Source: an uncultured Lachnospiraceae bacterium (GTDB lineage: Bacteria; Bacillota; Clostridia; Lachnospirales; Lachnospiraceae). From it: DNA of 64,000 bases. Shown piece after piece: positions 1 through 8,679 of this stretch; position 1 is the stretch's first letter; the number at the start of each line of letters is the position of its first letter. A program made the position numbers and the translations under genes. The notes under the pieces were generated by a model. The model searched no databases. It saw only the letters and a list, made by a program, of their open reading frames with translations, and was not told where the DNA came from. The stretch lies in contig CADAKQ010000015.1 in assembly GCA_902788555.1 (NCBI GenBank), forward strand, positions 1-64,000, written 5' to 3'.

Positions 1-601
1 TGCCTTCCGGTCTGTCACGATATTCTATAATCTCATTTTCAACAAACATATTCTTATCTATGGCATGTATGCTCATCTCTGTCTCTATCTCAAAGCCTTT
101 AGAAAGGACAGGAAATGTCTTAACAAATTCATAGGAAAATGCTCTGTAACCTGTCATGATATCCTTTATATCACTTTTAAAAAGCATATTTATACTCTTT
201 CTGACAAGTGAATTTCCAAAGTTGTGAAATGGTCTTTTATTCTCTTCAAAATATGTTGACGAAAGCCTGTCTCCCACAACCATATCAACATGTCTTTCAA
301 GAACCTTTTTTACCATAGCAGGAGCATACTCTGCCGGATAAGTATCATCTCCGTCCGTCATGATATACACCTCAGCGTCTATATCACGAAACATCCTTCT
401 AATAACATTGCCCTTTCCCTGCTGGTACTCATATCTTACTACCGCTCCCGCAGCTTTTGCTATCTCGTCCGTACCGTCTGAGGAATTATTGTCATAGACA
501 TATATGACAGCTTCAGGTAGGGCTTCTTTAAAATCCTTTATGACTTTTTCTATTGTTTTACTTTCATTGTAACAGGGGATTAAAACTGCTATTTTATCCA
601 T
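1..601 (-). CDS. GT2 glycosyltransferase (DPM1/polyprenyl-phosphate type), 3' end outside window
   Basis: The ATG (complement of 599-601) follows AGGAG at a 6-nt spacing, and the frame stays open to the left edge, so only the first 200 residues are visible. The N-terminus has a GT-A fold start (IAVLIPCYNES), a nucleotide-binding segment (YDNNSSDGTDEIA) and a DGDD metal-binding motif, followed by GDRLS and GYRAFS, which are typical of dolichyl-phosphate-mannose-synthase-like GT2 enzymes. These move a sugar from a nucleotide donor to a lipid phosphate at the inner membrane face. It lies 49 bp downstream of the BCCT transporter and is probably the last visible gene of the lic transcription unit. 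The true acceptor cannot be told from sequence. Confidence 0.88.
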   Translation of the reverse strand, partial: MDKIAVLIPCYNESKTIEKVIKDFKEALPEAVIYVYDNNSSDGTDEIAKAAGAVVRYEYQQGKGNVIRRMFRDIDAEVYIMTDGDDTYPAEYAPAMVKKVLERHVDMVVGDRLSSTYFEENKRPFHNFGNSLVRKSINMLFKSDIKDIMTGYRAFSYEFVKTFPVLSKGFEIETEMSIHAIDKNMFVENEIIEYRDRPEG

Positions 602-650
602 ATTATTCTCCTTGCATTTTCCTTAAATATGTGTATTAGAAATCAACATA

Positions 651-2186
651 TTATTCGACTTTTTTAACATCATTATTAATATATTCCTTAGCATCCTTTA
701 TGAATGAAGCTGCTATCAATACTATAACAACAGCAATCGGAAATGCAGCAACTATACTTACAGATTGCAGATTACTCATAGAGCTTTCCGAGAAAACAAG
801 CGCTATCGGAAGTACTATAAGAAGTATACACCACATAAGCTGAATTAACTTATGAGGATTTTCATCATCATTCAATCTGTGATAGCTGTAGCAGGATGCC
901 GTATAGGCTATCGAATCAAAAGAAGTTGCATAAAAGGCTATCATTGTCAGCAGCAATAATATAAGTACAAAAGGTGCACATGGTAATGTTTTAATCATAG
1001 AAATAATTAAAGAATATAAATCTCCGGTCTCCTGATACTGTGCTATAAAATCTGCAGCCTTATCCATCTGAATGCCCATAGAATAATTACCTAAAACTAT
1101 AAAGCTTACAAGTGTTGAACCAACACCGAAAATATAACCGCCTATTATAGTCTGCTTAACTGTTCTTCCTTTACTTATGTTACCTATAAAGAACGGAGCC
1201 GCAACACACCATACCATCCAGTATGCCCAATAGTAAATTGTCCAATTTTGAGGGAAGCTGTTTGTTCTCTGAGGATCGGTATATGTGGAAAGTTCAATAA
1301 AATTATTGACCATTCTTCCAAGAGATTCAAATCCTGTTTCAATAATATATCTACCCTTTCCTCCTGCGACAAGTACAAATAAAAGCAATCCAAAGAACAT
1401 GTAAATACATATATTTGCAAGTGCGCTTATTCCTCTGAAGCCATGTAACAAAGAGAAGGTATAAACAAAGCATGTAAGCAATAAAATAATAATTGTAACA
1501 ACCGTTCTGCTCATCTCAAGATTAAAGAAATCCGTAACAACACTTGCCATGAGTGGTGTTGCCACACTGAATGTTGTAGCAGTACCCGCCAAAAGTGCAA
1601 ATACCGCAAGTAAGTCTATAATTCTACCCAATATTCCATCGGTTTTTTTACCAAGAATAGGGCGACACGCTTCTGAGTACTTTTGTCTGTTTCTGTTTCT
1701 TACATGAAGCATAAAGCCAAATGCAACAGCTAATACCAGATAGAACGCCCACGGAATAAAACTCCAGTGAAACAATGGATAAACACCTGCCCAGTCCTGA
1801 ATACTTCCCATATCCTCCATATGAGGATCCGAAGCATACATTACCCATTCAGAAAAGCTGTAGAAAAGTATATCTGCAGCAAGTCCGCAAGTAAACATCA
1901 TAGCTCCCCATGTAAAGAAAGAATATTTTGGCTTCTCGTTCGGCTTTCCAAGAACTATTTTTCCATATTTGGAAAAAGCAATATACATTGATAGTAAAAA
2001 AATTCCGAGTCCTATGACAAGATAATATGTTCCGAAGGTATCTCCGAAGAAAAACCTTACCTGACTTAGCACCTTATTGGATTCATCAGGCATAAAGAAG
2101 AATAAAACCGCCAATCCAACAACAATTGCCAATGGCACCAACGTTATCATCCAGTCAATTTTTTTACCTTTGTTCTTTTCACTCAT
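651..2186 (-). CDS. BCCT-family choline/betaine-type transporter
   Basis: A 511-residue polytopic protein with about 12 hydrophobic segments. The BCCT signature around the substrate box is clear at residues 314-326 (NWTIYYWAYWMVW), followed by APFFIGNISKGRT, and an upstream segment around 100-120 (GLAADILFYSFSEW) fits the family's TM3. BCCT carriers import quaternary amines such as choline, betaine or carnitine. Its start overlaps the stop of the licC-like gene by 4 bp (ATGA), which indicates translational coupling to choline activation enzymes, so choline is the most likely substrate. In Haemophilus and pneumococcal lic loci this role is played by the unrelated permease LicB. Substrate choice is inferred from context. 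Confidence 0.9.
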   Translation of the reverse strand: MSEKNKGKKIDWMITLVPLAIVVGLAVLFFFMPDESNKVLSQVRFFFGDTFGTYYLVIGLGIFLLSMYIAFSKYGKIVLGKPNEKPKYSFFTWGAMMFTCGLAADILFYSFSEWVMYASDPHMEDMGSIQDWAGVYPLFHWSFIPWAFYLVLAVAFGFMLHVRNRNRQKYSEACRPILGKKTDGILGRIIDLLAVFALLAGTATTFSVATPLMASVVTDFFNLEMSRTVVTIIILLLTCFVYTFSLLHGFRGISALANICIYMFFGLLLFVLVAGGKGRYIIETGFESLGRMVNNFIELSTYTDPQRTNSFPQNWTIYYWAYWMVWCVAAPFFIGNISKGRTVKQTIIGGYIFGVGSTLVSFIVLGNYSMGIQMDKAADFIAQYQETGDLYSLIISMIKTLPCAPFVLILLLLTMIAFYATSFDSIAYTASCYSYHRLNDDENPHKLIQLMWCILLIVLPIALVFSESSMSNLQSVSIVAAFPIAVVIVLIAASFIKDAKEYINNDVKKVE

Positions 2187-3067
2187 TTCTTTTCTCCTCT
2201 TATATTAATTATTTTATTCTCAGCATAATTATAGCTATATGTATTGCCCCTTAAATCAAACGTAAACCCTACAGCCTCAAAATCCTTGCCCTTTATTGCA
2301 TCAATATTTACTATTTCGCTTTCATTACAATTTAGTTTTCCGGCTACATCCTTTAAAACGGAAGATTTTGTATCATTTATATATGATTTATCAAATTCTC
2401 TTAACTCATCCAAAGTATCAAATTCAAATATTTTGTCTTGTGAATATTTTCTGATTTTCATTTTCAGTGTATCAAGATTATCAACAAATATTTCTTCCCA
2501 CAGTTTATTTGCTGTTTCCTGTTTATTATATATCTTATTTAATATATCCAGAAAAGCATTGCTGAAATCTTCTCCCCAGAAAACATGCCCATACATAAAC
2601 CATGATTTTTTTCCACCAATTGATACTGAATCTATATATCCATCTTCATCAACGCTCATACACCATTCATCTGTATATTCATTTGAATAAACAGCAGCAT
2701 AATATGAACAATCCACTTCCTTTTCAAAAGGATTATCCGTAAAATAATTATCTGCAGAACATATATAGCTGTTTTTTATTATTTCTTTTGCAACATATAT
2801 ACTTGAATTATTATTTCTGCTAAGATAATAAGGATTATGAAGTATTTTTACTCCATATTTTTCTTTTAAATATTCAAATTGTTCTGCCTTATATCCGGTA
2901 ACTACATATATTTCTTTTATTTCTTTTTCAAGGAGCTGCCGTATTTGTCTTTCTATCAGCACTTCATCTCTTACTATAGTGAGTGCTTTATGTCTTTCAT
3001 AAGATAACGGAGCAAACCTGCTTGAAGTTCCGGCAGCCATAATAATCGCATTGTCAACCTGATACAT
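2183..3067 (-). CDS. licC: CTP:phosphocholine cytidylyltransferase (LicC-like) with kinase-like C-terminal tail
   Basis: 294 residues. The nucleotidyltransferase signature is at residues 7-25 (AIIMAAGTSSRF, then a conserved HKAL lysine region), and a metal-binding SADNYF occurs where pneumococcal LicC has DADNYL; the following WFMYGHVFW region is also LicC-like. LicC makes CDP-choline from phosphocholine in the cytoplasm. The last ~65 residues (after about residue 230) do not belong to a standard LicC: they align by eye with the first part of the choline-kinase domain of the neighbouring fusion (EIVNIDAIKG against EINNIDVLKK, FTFDLRGNTY against FKFEVKGEKY) but lack the rest of the kinase. It lies 3 bp downstream of the fusion gene and overlaps the transporter by 4 bp. 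Confidence 0.88.
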   Translation of the reverse strand: MYQVDNAIIMAAGTSSRFAPLSYERHKALTIVRDEVLIERQIRQLLEKEIKEIYVVTGYKAEQFEYLKEKYGVKILHNPYYLSRNNNSSIYVAKEIIKNSYICSADNYFTDNPFEKEVDCSYYAAVYSNEYTDEWCMSVDEDGYIDSVSIGGKKSWFMYGHVFWGEDFSNAFLDILNKIYNKQETANKLWEEIFVDNLDTLKMKIRKYSQDKIFEFDTLDELREFDKSYINDTKSSVLKDVAGKLNCNESEIVNIDAIKGKDFEAVGFTFDLRGNTYSYNYAENKIINIRGEKK

Positions 3068-3070
3068 TTT

Positions 3071-4843
3071 TTATACCTCTGTCATTTTTTCAGTTGCCAG
3101 TCTGTAATATTCCTTGGCATATCTATACTGTCTTATGCTGTATTCTCCAAATTCTACTCCTAATTGACGTTTGTATTCACACCAATTACTCCAGAGCAAA
3201 CCACATGCAGCTATATAACAATAAATCTTTATTCTGATATCTTCTTTGCATTTATTGTCAAAGTAAATATTAATCAACTTATCCACTTGATTCTTATCAT
3301 ATAAACTGTATATACAGAACATAGCTATATCCACATGTGGATCCTGCATGCCTGAATACTCCCAATCGGTTAGTTGTACATTTTCTTTTCCGTTATTTTC
3401 AAAAAAAAGGAAATTATCCGAAACTGCATCTATATGTGTTAAGCATTTTTCAATTTTTTGTTTATTAATATACTGTTTCAAATCAAATACATGTTTTTTT
3501 GTTGTTTCATAATCTTTATAAACCGAATTTGCACCATTCCATAATTGTTCATAGAAATTTATCTGTTGAAAAACATCAAATTCATGTTTAACCATTAATT
3601 TCATATTATGAAATTCTTTCAGTTTTTTCATACATATTTTTAAATCAGCTTCAGAATCAGGATCGCAGGTTCTTACACCTTCCAGATATTTTGTTATTTT
3701 ATATCCATTGTCCGGGTTTAAGTATATTGTGTCATCACATATTCCCTTTCCCTTAATAGCCTCATAAACTTCTGCCTCATGTCTTCTGTTAATAAGAAAT
3801 TCCGTTCCCTCGCCGGGAATTCTCATAATATATTTTTCTCCCTTAACCTCAAATTTAAAGGAGCGATTGGTCATTCCCTTTTTTAATACATCAATATTAT
3901 TAATTTCATTCAAATCAACATTAAAAACATTTCTTATCACATCGAGTGCATCTGATCTTAAATGATTTGAATTATTATCAAGATTGCGAAGCTGTTCGTA
4001 TGTATTTATCTCGACCGCATCTTCACCGCTTATCAATTTTGCATATAAAATCATTTTATTACCTTCATAAAGCGTTTCCTCCCAAAACGAATCATCATAT
4101 CGGTCAGAGCCAACAAACGATTTAATTTTATTTTTAACAAACACAGCATCCTTTTTAGTGATATAGGATATTCCAATCATCGAATTTCCTGATTCATTTT
4201 TTTTCTTTTTTATAAGCTCCATGCTTCTGCTGACTTTTACTTCACTGTCATTATTTTTATCATCCAAAACCATATACCAAGAATAAAACTCATGTTTGTT
4301 AAAAGGATTATTTTTACACCATATATCACATGGTATTATGTATGTATCACCTAAATAATCAGCCGCACACTTCAAAGAATATAAATTATTTTTGGAGGAA
4401 TATTGTGAATTTACTATCAACTCAACTCCGTATTTGTCTATCAAAAATTCATAGTTTTCTTTCATAAAGCCCACAACAACATATATCTTTTTTATTCCCA
4501 CTTCTTGAAGAAATACTATCATTCTCTCAATTAAAGCTTCATTTTTTACCTCCAATAATCCCTTCGGTGTCTCGGTATTAATAGGAACCATCCTCATACC
4601 ATATCCTGCAGCAAGTATAATTGCATTCTGAGGTGCGCTTTCATCGGAAATATCATATGCCTTTTTTGTTGGTTTCATATCTTTATCAATCATCTTTTTA
4701 TCACGCAAAATAGATATGGTTTTATTTACCAATCCAAGCGAATAGCCTGTTTTGTCAGCAAGTTGTCTTTGATTTTTATATGTCCCATCAAACAACGCCA
4801 CAAGTATATCATATTCTTTTTTAGATAATGTATTGGTATTCAT
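3071..4843 (-). CDS. licA: Fusion: winged-helix domain + nucleotidyltransferase + choline kinase (LicA-like)
   Basis: The start is placed at the ATG of 4841-4843 (590 residues), preceded by AGGGG at 6 nt; an in-frame ATG 40 codons upstream lacks a ribosome site and overlaps the promoter. Residues 1-65 form a MarR-like winged helix (RQLADKTGYSLGLVNKTI recognition region). Residues about 73-310 are a LicC-type nucleotidyltransferase (AIILAAGYGMRM, ETPKGLLEV), more diverged than the neighbouring LicC. Residues about 335-590 are a choline/ethanolamine kinase: N-lobe GMTNRSFKFEVKGEKYIMR, Brenner motif HIDAVSDN (H470, D472, N477) and DWEYSGMQDP (D493). It should phosphorylate imported choline. The fused DNA-binding domain suggests autoregulation of this unit; that is inference. 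Confidence 0.88.
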   Translation of the reverse strand: MNTNTLSKKEYDILVALFDGTYKNQRQLADKTGYSLGLVNKTISILRDKKMIDKDMKPTKKAYDISDESAPQNAIILAAGYGMRMVPINTETPKGLLEVKNEALIERMIVFLQEVGIKKIYVVVGFMKENYEFLIDKYGVELIVNSQYSSKNNLYSLKCAADYLGDTYIIPCDIWCKNNPFNKHEFYSWYMVLDDKNNDSEVKVSRSMELIKKKKNESGNSMIGISYITKKDAVFVKNKIKSFVGSDRYDDSFWEETLYEGNKMILYAKLISGEDAVEINTYEQLRNLDNNSNHLRSDALDVIRNVFNVDLNEINNIDVLKKGMTNRSFKFEVKGEKYIMRIPGEGTEFLINRRHEAEVYEAIKGKGICDDTIYLNPDNGYKITKYLEGVRTCDPDSEADLKICMKKLKEFHNMKLMVKHEFDVFQQINFYEQLWNGANSVYKDYETTKKHVFDLKQYINKQKIEKCLTHIDAVSDNFLFFENNGKENVQLTDWEYSGMQDPHVDIAMFCIYSLYDKNQVDKLINIYFDNKCKEDIRIKIYCYIAACGLLWSNWCEYKRQLGVEFGEYSIRQYRYAKEYYRLATEKMTEV

Positions 4844-4895
4844 AGTAAACCCCTGTTCATATAATATTATTTTATTCGTTTTCGTGAACAAACAG

Positions 4896-4924
4896 ATTAT
4901 ACAACCAACATTTATTATAGTCAA
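4896..4924 (-). promoter_or_regulatory. Promoter for the licA fusion - licC - BCCT - GT2 unit
   Basis: On the minus strand there is TTGACT (4919-4924), a 17-bp spacer and TATAAT (4896-4901), about 53 bp upstream of the chosen ATG. It lies just after the licD terminator, so choline uptake and activation can be transcribed separately from licD and the flippase. Confidence 0.75.
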
Positions 4925-4950
4925 GATTTTGCAAGTAACATCATATAAAT

Positions 4951-4985
4951 ATAAGCAATACAAATATAATAATTGTATTGCTTAT
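4951..4985 (-). terminator. Hairpin terminator after licD
   Basis: Perfect 13-bp arms ATAAGCAATACAA / TTGTATTGCTTAT with a 9-nt loop, 4 bp past the licD stop. The T-tract is weak, so read-through is possible. Confidence 0.6.
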
Positions 4986-4988
4986 TTA

Positions 4989-5918
4989 TTAATTATCCAT
5001 TATACTTTTCAAATATTTTATTTCCTTATTCATATCAATTTGATTTTTCCTAGCTCTCTCAGAAGCCTTAGTACCATCAGGATCCATATGATGTTCCACA
5101 CCTGTTCTGGGATATGACATATAAGAATCGCCAAATAATTGCCTTAAATACATATCATAATTATTAGGTACATTAAAATAATAGTTTTCAAATTTGTGTT
5201 TTTTTAAAGGAAAAATATCCGATTCACTCATGATAAAATCATTACAACCTTCAAACTCTTGCCCATGAAAATATATTTTTGTTTTTCCTTTTTCTAACTC
5301 TTTATACATTTCGCTCTTTAATTTTATGAATTCTTCTTCTGACCATTTATGTTTATTTTTTCTATAGATTTTATTATATTCATTATTTTTTTTATATATT
5401 ATATCTTTTATTTCATCCAAAGGAGCAGACACTTCAATTTTATCGACAGGAAAAACATCTATCCATGCTCCGGTTTCTAATGTTTTATAAGCAATTGCCA
5501 ATCTCTCCATAGACCCTCTATCATCATAATAGCCTCCGGATCTAACAACTATACCATAGCCTTGCATTTCATCCTTTATCAATGGAATAAGTCTATTATA
5601 GTCTTCTCTAGGCATAGCTATATCCATATCATCGTCCCAAGGAATAAATCCATTATGTCGGATACATCCCAATATAGAACCATAATCTAACCACCACGTT
5701 AATCCATTTTTATCACATACTTTATCAAATACAGCAAGCAATTCAGTACTACATAATTGCAAATCTCTCAAATCCTTATTTTTTGTTGGTCCAATTGATT
5801 TTATATCTAAATAATTATTTAAAAAATAATATAATGTTTCTATTTCTTCCTGTTGTCTGTTAGCTCCTGTAAATTTCCCGAAAAATCTTTGTATTTTTCT
5901 TTTATTATCCTTGTTCAT
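4989..5918 (-). CDS. licD: LicD-family phosphocholine transferase
   Basis: 309 residues from the ATG at 5916-5918, which has AAAGGG 9 nt upstream; a TTG at 5936 would add six residues. The LicD core is unmistakable: WWLDYGSILGCIRHNGF followed by IPWDDDMDIAMPREDY, whose DDDxD aspartates bind metal. LicD enzymes move phosphocholine (or another phosphodiester substituent) from CDP-choline onto sugars of surface glycans in the cytoplasm. The gene is 14 bp downstream of the flippase stop and shares its promoter. Together with choline uptake, kinase and cytidylyltransferase genes it completes a phosphocholine-decoration pathway. A second LicD paralogue is at 17541-18359. The acceptor sugar is unknown. 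Confidence 0.9.
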   Translation of the reverse strand: MNKDNKRKIQRFFGKFTGANRQQEEIETLYYFLNNYLDIKSIGPTKNKDLRDLQLCSTELLAVFDKVCDKNGLTWWLDYGSILGCIRHNGFIPWDDDMDIAMPREDYNRLIPLIKDEMQGYGIVVRSGGYYDDRGSMERLAIAYKTLETGAWIDVFPVDKIEVSAPLDEIKDIIYKKNNEYNKIYRKNKHKWSEEEFIKLKSEMYKELEKGKTKIYFHGQEFEGCNDFIMSESDIFPLKKHKFENYYFNVPNNYDMYLRQLFGDSYMSYPRTGVEHHMDPDGTKASERARKNQIDMNKEIKYLKSIMDN

Positions 5919-5932
5919 AAACGATTGCCCTT

Positions 5933-7390
5933 TCAATTATTTCTCTTTATTTTTCTTAAAACAATATTAAGTATTTCAATAGCTAAACTATCCTTCAATA
6001 CCAATAAAGCAATTGCATATACACCAAAAAAACATATACCAGATATAACTAACGATAAGAATGAATTAATATCTAATAATTTAACCCAAAATGCTGCTGA
6101 TACCGCAAATAAAGTAGAAATAAATACTTTTAATATCGGAACATCTCTAAATATTTTTGACTGTATATCTCTTATAACAAATAATTGCCAAACCAAAACC
6201 GACACTTCAGCAACAAGAGTTCCAATAGCTGCACCTGTGGCAGCATATCTTGGAATTAACAAAGCATTAAGAATAAGATCTACGACTGCACCAACTATTT
6301 CCGAATATAAAACTTGTTTTTCACGTCCCAAAGGAACCATCATTTCTATTCCCGTTATATGAGATATTCCTATCAATAATAGTGTAGGCATTATAACCAT
6401 CATAGGCATTATAGCGCCCATATATTCTTTACCCGATAGAAAAAGTATACCTTCTTTTGCAAAAATAATAAAGTAAATGCTAAACGATAAACCTGCCAAG
6501 CACACAAAATGCATTGTTTTTTTTAATACGCGAAAGAATTCATTCATCATCCCTTTATCAGCATAATATGATGTTCTCGGCAAAAGCACTACGCTTGCCG
6601 AAGTAACAAGGCCAAGGAGTATATTTTTAATCTTAACCGCCGCATTATAATAACCTACAGCAACATCATCCTTAATAAAGCCAAGCATAACCGTATCCAA
6701 ATTCGCATATATATTTGTTGCGACAGACATTGAAAAGAACACCAGTACCATCTTTATATGTCTTTTCCAATTATATTTTCCTACAGATTTTATATATATA
6801 TATTTCCGTAAGTTAATAAAGTTTAAAATATTAGAAGCAGATGCGGCAAAAACTGTTAGTCCACCATATATTACATAATCACTTTGCGTTCTTACCATAA
6901 TAAATAATGCTACAAATGATATAGTTTTAAAAATCAAAGAGCGCACAGTTATGTACGTATATTTTTCAAGTCCTTTATAAAGCCACTCAACGCCTAACGA
7001 ATCTAAAAGTATAGTAATACCCATAATGATATAAAGTGTTGATTCTGATCTTAATTTTGGCACAAAACATATAGAAAAAACAAATAGTATGTATACTATT
7101 AAAACCATAAAAAAATTAATAAAAAGCAGCTCATGTACAGTTCTTGAAAGTTCAGTTTTATCATCCCTAACTTTTGCACATGCTCTAACACCATACATAG
7201 GAACTCCAAGTCTGGCAAACATTGAAAAATACATTATTACAGATGTAGCAAGACCTACCTTTCCTGTTCCTTCCGGAAGTAGTATTCTTGAAACATATGG
7301 AAATGTTATCAAAGGAAAGATAAAGCCCGAAATTGTAAGCAATGCATTCATAACCATATTCATTTTTACGGATTTATTTTCCGAACTCAT
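5933..7390 (-). CDS. Wzx-like polysaccharide flippase (MATE/MOP superfamily)
   Basis: 485 residues with about 12-14 hydrophobic segments. The N-terminus (GFIFPLITFPYVSRIL, then GLATSV) is typical of RfbX/Wzx repeat-unit flippases, as is ANLDTVMLGFI in the middle. Such proteins move undecaprenyl-diphosphate-linked oligosaccharides to the outer membrane face. It is first in its transcription unit, behind the consensus promoter at 7440-7467, and is followed by licD, so the flipped unit is probably phosphocholine-decorated before export. A Wzy-like polymerase at 13286-14491 is a likely partner. Confidence 0.9.
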   Translation of the reverse strand: MSSENKSVKMNMVMNALLTISGFIFPLITFPYVSRILLPEGTGKVGLATSVIMYFSMFARLGVPMYGVRACAKVRDDKTELSRTVHELLFINFFMVLIVYILFVFSICFVPKLRSESTLYIIMGITILLDSLGVEWLYKGLEKYTYITVRSLIFKTISFVALFIMVRTQSDYVIYGGLTVFAASASNILNFINLRKYIYIKSVGKYNWKRHIKMVLVFFSMSVATNIYANLDTVMLGFIKDDVAVGYYNAAVKIKNILLGLVTSASVVLLPRTSYYADKGMMNEFFRVLKKTMHFVCLAGLSFSIYFIIFAKEGILFLSGKEYMGAIMPMMVIMPTLLLIGISHITGIEMMVPLGREKQVLYSEIVGAVVDLILNALLIPRYAATGAAIGTLVAEVSVLVWQLFVIRDIQSKIFRDVPILKVFISTLFAVSAAFWVKLLDINSFLSLVISGICFFGVYAIALLVLKDSLAIEILNIVLRKIKRNN

Positions 7391-7439
7391 CTCTTACCTC
7401 ATCTATTAAATCAAAAAATACACATAAAATCCACAACAT

Positions 7440-7467
7440 ATTATACAATTTCTGTTTTTTCTGTCAA
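7440..7467 (-). promoter_or_regulatory. Consensus promoter for flippase-licD
   Basis: Minus-strand TTGACA (7462-7467), 16-bp spacer, TATAAT (7440-7445), about 50 bp upstream of the flippase ATG. Both hexamers match the sigma-70/SigA consensus fully. This is the strongest promoter-like site in the AT-rich part of the locus. Confidence 0.78.
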
Positions 7468-7526
7468 CATTAAAAACAAATATACTGCTAAAGCTATATA
7501 TTAGTATTTATTATCACTTCTTCAAG

Positions 7527-8633
7527 TTATTTTTTAATAATTGTTTTTATTAAAAGCTTAATTAAAAATAATAACTCACTAACAAATAAAGAAAGCAAAA
7601 AAATCATCAATGTATACACTATTTCATATTTTAAAATTCCCAAACCTCCATTGCCAAACCTAAGTATTATTTTAGCATTATAGCCTTTTGAGTTTAAAAA
7701 ATCTCTTATACACATATGTACAATATAAACAGGAAATGTCATTTTCCCAATATGATTTATAATTATTGAAAAGAAAGTATTATCCAAAAAATTTAAACAC
7801 CCAAATACGAACATAGAAATACCCAATACACTTATTACGGCATAGCTTGTATACCAAAATAACGGTTCATCAGTTATATCCTCTCTAAAATAACACTTAT
7901 ACTGTATAAATGCTCTAAAGAAATTAATTCCAACAAATATAGTCAAACCCATAATACCACAAACAAAATTTATTTTTTCTCTGTTCCTGTAAACTATATC
8001 CCCTATTAGAACCCATATTGCACCTCCTATCATTCCACCAAATGTATGATGCGAAAATTCAAAGAAACCATTAAAGGATAAATCATTAAAAATCAGCATA
8101 GAGAACATAATAATAATCAATTTAATTTGACCATTTTTTATTGAATCACAGTACTGTTTAATTCCGCTCAACGCTGGATAGCAAATCACAACTAAAGCAT
8201 ATACATATAAATACCAAAAATGTCCGGCACCAGGAACGACATTTCTCCATTTTAACAATCCATCTTTAATTAAGTATATATATTCTTCCTTGGAATGTCT
8301 GATACTTTCAAGTATAGTACTATCGTTTCCGATTATAAAATCATAAAAATAAAACATAATTAACGAATATAAAAACATTGGAATAATTATTTTTTTTATC
8401 ATAACACTGATTTTTCTTTTATAATCGTTATTTTTAAAATAGAAAAAACCTAATATCATCCAAAAAACAGCAACTCCATCACCGACAAAACAAGAAATAA
8501 CTGTTCTTGAATAACTTGGAACACCCTCTACATAATTTCCAACTTTAATATGTGTGCCAATAACCATAAATGCCCCTATAATTCGTAGGATTTGAACCAT
8601 AGAATCCATTTTGCTTTTATCAGACTGTTTCAT
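7527..8633 (-). CDS. Acyltransferase family 3 membrane protein
   Basis: 368 residues with about ten hydrophobic segments. The first contains the family's catalytic-histidine context (RIIGAFMVIGTHIKVG), and PGAGHFWYLYVY fits the conserved loop around TM5. Acyltransferase_3 (OafA/WecH-type) proteins acetylate or otherwise acylate exported glycans, using a cytoplasmic acyl-CoA. It is one of three members in this window (also 12223-13245 and 25800-26822), so the polymer is probably O-acylated at more than one position. It lies 46 bp downstream of the membrane protein ending at 8680. Substrate unknown. Confidence 0.87.
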   Translation of the reverse strand: MKQSDKSKMDSMVQILRIIGAFMVIGTHIKVGNYVEGVPSYSRTVISCFVGDGVAVFWMILGFFYFKNNDYKRKISVMIKKIIIPMFLYSLIMFYFYDFIIGNDSTILESIRHSKEEYIYLIKDGLLKWRNVVPGAGHFWYLYVYALVVICYPALSGIKQYCDSIKNGQIKLIIIMFSMLIFNDLSFNGFFEFSHHTFGGMIGGAIWVLIGDIVYRNREKINFVCGIMGLTIFVGINFFRAFIQYKCYFREDITDEPLFWYTSYAVISVLGISMFVFGCLNFLDNTFFSIIINHIGKMTFPVYIVHMCIRDFLNSKGYNAKIILRFGNGGLGILKYEIVYTLMIFLLSLFVSELLFLIKLLIKTIIKK

Positions 8634-8679
8634 AATTATTTTATCTCCATAAATATGTATTTAATAAAAAAATATATGT

